NCBI RefSeq assembly: GCF_900142665.1
Contig: NZ_FRBR01000001.1
Span: forward strand, 1,054,001-1,118,000
Length of the DNA: 64,000 bases
Source: Roseovarius pacificus
Lineage (GTDB): Bacteria > Pseudomonadota > Alphaproteobacteria > Rhodobacterales > Rhodobacteraceae
Reading direction: 5' to 3'
Shown: positions 61,040-64,000 of the stretch, in pieces
How the letters are laid out: every line of letters starts with the position of its first letter
How positions within the stretch are numbered: the first letter of the stretch is position 1
Position numbers and translations under genes: made by a program
The notes under the pieces: generated by a model
Told to the model about the DNA's origin: nothing
Databases searched by the model: none
What the model saw: only the letters and a program-made list of their open reading frames with translations

Positions 61040-62836
61040 CTAAGCCGCCTCACCGTCGGTGAATTGCAGACGCGCCAGCCGCGCATAAAGCCCGCCCTCG
61101 GCCACCAGCGCCTCGTGGGTGCCCTGCGCCACGATGCGCCCGGCCTCCATCACAATGATCCGGTCGGCCTTTTTCACCGTCGCCAGCCGATGCGCCACGA
61201 TGATCGTGGTACGGGTGCGCGCCATCTTCTCGACCGCCGTCTGCACCGCACGTTCGCTTTCGGCGTCCAGCGCACTTGTCGCCTCGTCCAGCAACAGCAC
61301 CGGCGCATCGCGCAGAATGGCCCGTGCAATGGCGATGCGCTGTTTCTGGCCGCCCGACAACATCACGCCACGCTCGCCCACATAGGTGTCATAGCCCTCG
61401 GGCAGCGCGGTGATGAAATCATGCGCGGCGGCAGCCTTCGCCGCCTCTTCGACTTCGGCGTCGGAGGCGTCCAGCCGCCCGAAACGGATGTTCTCCCGCG
61501 CCGAGGTGGCAAAGATCACCGGGTCCTGCGGCACCAGCGCCAGCTCCTGCCGGAAATCGCTGCGCGCCATGTCGCTCAACGCGATTCCGTCCAGCGTGAT
61601 GCGCCCCCCGACGGGGTCGTAAAACCGCTGGATCATCTGGATCACGCTGGTCTTGCCCGCCCCGGACGGCCCCACCAGCGCGATGGTTTCCCCCGGTGCG
61701 ACATTCAGGTCGAAATCGTTCAACGCCGGAATATCGGGCCGCGCGGGATAGGCGAACTGCACGTTCTCGAACGCGATTTCGCCGCGCACCGGGCGCGGCA
61801 GCGCCACCGGACTGGCAGGGTCCTGCACCTTGTCCTCGGCGCGCAGCAATTCGACAAGGCGCTCGGTCGCGCCCGCCGCGCGCTGCAACTCGCCCCAGAT
61901 TTCCGACAGGGCCGCCACGGCCCCCGCCACCATGACCGAATAGATCACGAACTGCACCAGCGTCCCGGCCGTCATCGTGCCCGCGCGCACATCGTTCGCG
62001 CCGATCCACAACACGCCGACGATCCCGGTAAACACGAGGAAAATCACGATCACCGTCATCGCGGCGCGGGTGGTGATCCGGCGGCGCGCCGAATCGAAAC
62101 TCTGCTCGGTCACCCCGGCAAAGGCCGCGCGGCTGGCCGTTTCATGGGTAAAGGCCTGCACCGTCTGCACCGATTGCAGCGCCTCCGAGGCATTGCCCGA
62201 ACTGTTGGCGATCCAGTCCTGGTTTTCCCGGCTCAGCTTGCGCAGCTTGCGCCCCATGGTCAGGATCGGCACGATCACCAGCGGCACCAGCAGCAGAACC
62301 ATGCCCGTCAGCTTGGCCGAGGTCAGCAGCATCAGCCCCAGACCGCCCACGAAAATCAGCAGGTTGCGCAGCGCGATCGACACGGACGAGCCGATCACCG
62401 ACAGGATCAGCGTGGTATCGGTGGTGATCCGGCTCAGCACCTCGCCGGTCATGATTCCCTCGAAAAACGCCGGGCTCATGCCGATCACGCGGTCGAACAC
62501 CGCCTTGCGGATATCGGCCACCACCCGCTCGCCCAGCCGCGTCACCAGCGCATAACGCAGCCCCGTGCCAATCGCCAGAAGCGCGGCGATGCCAAGGGCC
62601 GCCATGAAATACTGATCCAGCACCGCGCCGTCTTCGGCCCCGAAATTATCGACCACCCGGCGCACCGCCATCGGCAGGATCAGCGACACCGTCGCCGTCA
62701 GCGTCAGCGCCAGCAGCGCGGCCAGCACCAGCAGGCGATAGGGCTTCAGAAAGGGCCACAACTCGGCCAGCGCGCCCACTTCCTTCGACTTGTCGCGTTC
62801 GATCATATCTGCGCCGTTCGAGGCTCTGCGCACCAT
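61040..62836 (-). CDS. ABC exporter with fused membrane and ATPase domains (MsbA-like)
   Basis: A 598-residue half-transporter: six TM helices (residues about 25-320), then an ATPase domain with Walker A LVGPSGAGKTSVIQMIQRFY, Q-loop LALVPQDPVIFATS, signature MLSGGQKQRIAIARAIL and Walker B PVLLLDEATSALD, plus H-loop VAHRLATVKKAD. I chose the ATG at 62836 with AAGGAAAC upstream. It should work as a homodimer exporting lipids, drugs or peptides. ABCB-type transporters of this kind are common in alphaproteobacteria and the substrate is not inferable. Confidence 0.9.
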   Translation of the reverse strand: MVRRASNGADMIERDKSKEVGALAELWPFLKPYRLLVLAALLALTLTATVSLILPMAVRRVVDNFGAEDGAVLDQYFMAALGIAALLAIGTGLRYALVTRLGERVVADIRKAVFDRVIGMSPAFFEGIMTGEVLSRITTDTTLILSVIGSSVSIALRNLLIFVGGLGLMLLTSAKLTGMVLLLVPLVIVPILTMGRKLRKLSRENQDWIANSSGNASEALQSVQTVQAFTHETASRAAFAGVTEQSFDSARRRITTRAAMTVIVIFLVFTGIVGVLWIGANDVRAGTMTAGTLVQFVIYSVMVAGAVAALSEIWGELQRAAGATERLVELLRAEDKVQDPASPVALPRPVRGEIAFENVQFAYPARPDIPALNDFDLNVAPGETIALVGPSGAGKTSVIQMIQRFYDPVGGRITLDGIALSDMARSDFRQELALVPQDPVIFATSARENIRFGRLDASDAEVEEAAKAAAAHDFITALPEGYDTYVGERGVMLSGGQKQRIAIARAILRDAPVLLLDEATSALDAESERAVQTAVEKMARTRTTIIVAHRLATVKKADRIIVMEAGRIVAQGTHEALVAEGGLYARLARLQFTDGEAA

Positions 62837-62961
62837 GGTGTGTTTCCTTCGGCCTGTTCGGTCACGGTTCTTGGCCGCGCAGACGCGCCGGGTCAAGTGC
62901 GCAGATTAGCCGCAGGCAGGGTGAAAGCGCCTGTTTTTCGTCGTGATCGGGGAAATTCAGG

Positions 62962-63036
62962 TTGGAGCGGGCAGCGGGAATCGAACCCGCACCAAGAGCT
63001 TGGAAGGCTCGTGTGATACCATTTCACCATGCCCGC
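62962..63036 (-). tRNA. tRNA-Gly (TCC)
   Basis: 75 bases with encoded CCA. Acceptor GCGGGCA/TGCCCGC, anticodon loop CTTCCAA (TCC) between GAGC stems, T arm GCGGG/CCCGC with TTCGATT. All stems pair well. Discriminator base U. Confidence 0.96.
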
Positions 63037-63204
63037 TCAACTGCGCGACGGGATACGTCATGGCGCATCGGGGGTCAAGCGGATCGTCGCGGCCTGTTGG
63101 GCGACGGACCGCGTTTGCGGTCGATCCGGCATTTTGGGTTCGTACAAAACCACGGGTGGTTTCGTACAAACGGTACGCGGTCGCCTTGTTAACCACGGCG
63201 ATAT

Positions 63205-63253
63205 ACCGATCCGACACCGACGCGATACCGACGTATTACCGATGCGATACCGA
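63205..63253. repeat. Five ACCGA motifs at exact 11-base spacing
   Basis: ACCGA begins at 63205, 63216, 63227, 63238 and 63249; most units read like GCGATACCGAC. The array is flanked by direct CTTGTTAACCA copies at 63185-63195 and 63266-63276. AAACCAC-GG-GTGGTTT at 63147-63162 is a separate perfect inverted repeat between the array and the tRNA. All lie between the protease stop and tRNA-Gly. Confidence 0.75.
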
Positions 63254-63300
63254 ACGCCGTTTTGTCTTGTTAACCAGTGGCTTGCCCTGATTCGCGTCCC

Positions 63301-64000
63301 TCACCCCATTTTGCGCCCCGGCGGGTCGAACGGCAGGAACTCGACCGCGCTCTGCTTGACCGGCGCAGGGTAGAGTTTCATCAGGTCCAGAACTTCCGGC
63401 GGCATCCCCACGGTGATCGCCAGGCCCAGCTCGCCCGCCTCTTCCGGGGTCAGCGCATAGTCATGGGTCCACGTCCCCGAGGCCAGCTTATGCGCCAGCG
63501 CCTCGGCCTTGTCGCGCTCCATCCGCGGGGTCATGATCTCGACCGCACCGCGCGTCACCTGCCGGATCGCCTTGTCGCTGACATCGGCCAGCACCATCGC
63601 CACATCCGACACATGCTCGACCGGCTTGGCATCCCGCGCGGCAATGATCGACGCGGCGGAAATCCCCATGATCTGCGGGTCGATCGGCCCCAGCATGGAA
63701 AACTCGCCCATCACGATTTCATCCGCCGCGAGGGCGATCAGGGTGCCCCCCGACATCGCATAAATCGGAACGAAAACAGTGACTTTCGCCGGGTGCGCCT
63801 CGACCGCGCGGGCAATCTGCATGGCCGCGATCACCAGCCCGCCGGGGGTGTGCAGCACCAGGTCGATGGGCGTATCCTTGGGCGTCGCCTTGATCGCGGA
63901 AATGATGGATTGCGCATCCTCGAGGTCGATCATCCGCGACACGTTCATGCCGAAGAAATTGCGCTTTTCCTGCCGGTGAATCATGGTGATGACGCGGCTT
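63301..64000 (-). CDS. Clp-like membrane serine protease (SDH-type, PF01972-like), N-terminus missing
   Basis: Partial gene running off the right edge; at least 232 codons visible. It reads on upstream of the first ATG (SRVITMIHRQEKRNFFGMNV), so the start lies outside. ClpP/SppA-like fold: DLVLHTPGGLVIAAMQIARA (oxyanion loop), VPIYAMSGGTLIALAADEIV with the nucleophilic Ser in AMSGGT, then GEFSMLGPIDPQIMGISAAS. Family members are short membrane-bound proteases (SDH serine proteinase group). Substrates unknown. Confidence 0.88.
   Translation of the reverse strand, partial: SRVITMIHRQEKRNFFGMNVSRMIDLEDAQSIISAIKATPKDTPIDLVLHTPGGLVIAAMQIARAVEAHPAKVTVFVPIYAMSGGTLIALAADEIVMGEFSMLGPIDPQIMGISAASIIAARDAKPVEHVSDVAMVLADVSDKAIRQVTRGAVEIMTPRMERDKAEALAHKLASGTWTHDYALTPEEAGELGLAITVGMPPEVLDLMKLYPAPVKQSAVEFLPFDPPGRKMG

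Overview
The window is chromosomal DNA of a GC-rich alphaproteobacterium, most likely a Rhodobacteraceae/Roseobacter-type organism. Pointers are the TRAP transporters, the infA-maf-RNase E/G-yacG order, the short RNase E/G, the oxyR-katG pair and the Anbu cluster. Nearly all genes have clear family signatures except those in a foreign element at about 42.5-57.3 kb.

Layout. (1) 0-6.3 kb: a leftward gabT-buk-ptb operon facing an XRE-cupin regulator, two tandem CDF metal exporters, and oxyR. (2) 6.4-12.8 kb: katG, then the Anbu operon (ATP-grasp, alpha-E, transglutaminase-like, proteasome-like peptidase). (3) 12.9-21.1 kb: a fused 5-oxoprolinase/hydantoinase gene diverging from a TRAP (PQM)-MarR-BASS transporter operon. 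(4) 21.4-29.6 kb: a complete acetone carboxylase locus, acxR-acxA-acxB-acxC, plus a zinc alcohol dehydrogenase, probably for growth on 2-propanol/acetone. Three promoters here share a GTCC-N7/8-GGAC-type motif. (5) 30-42.2 kb: a fermentation and low-oxygen-like block with phosphotransacylase, acetate kinase, an AcoAB-like 2-oxo acid dehydrogenase with a split E2, a frameshifted AhpD-like gene, a P2-type cation ATPase, a CBS protein and a Crp/Fnr regulator. Three TTAAC-N4-GTTAA dyads lie in it, and eroded SDR gene fragments sit near both edges. (6) 42.5-57.3 kb: a 14.75-kb element integrated into the 3' half of tRNA-Phe, bounded by 46-bp direct repeats. (7) 57.3-64 kb: core genes yacG, RNase E/G, maf, infA, a nitrilase-family hydrolase, a BON-LysM protein, an ABC exporter, tRNA-Gly and a Clp-like membrane protease.

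The element is the most unusual part. It has a tyrosine integrase, six small mostly overlapping unknown genes, a PrimPol-SF3 primase/helicase, a symmetric 6+6 array of TGTTCCA iterons that looks like an origin, an XRE regulator, a two-to-four-TM membrane protein and a serine resolvase. It also encodes a 1082-residue phage tail tape measure protein. No capsid, portal, terminase or other tail gene is present. I read it as a phage-satellite or phage-plasmid-like element that replicates on its own and supplies its own tape measure to a helper's tail. That function is inference. A family of hairpins with a conserved GTTA loop and different but complementary stems is scattered through it.
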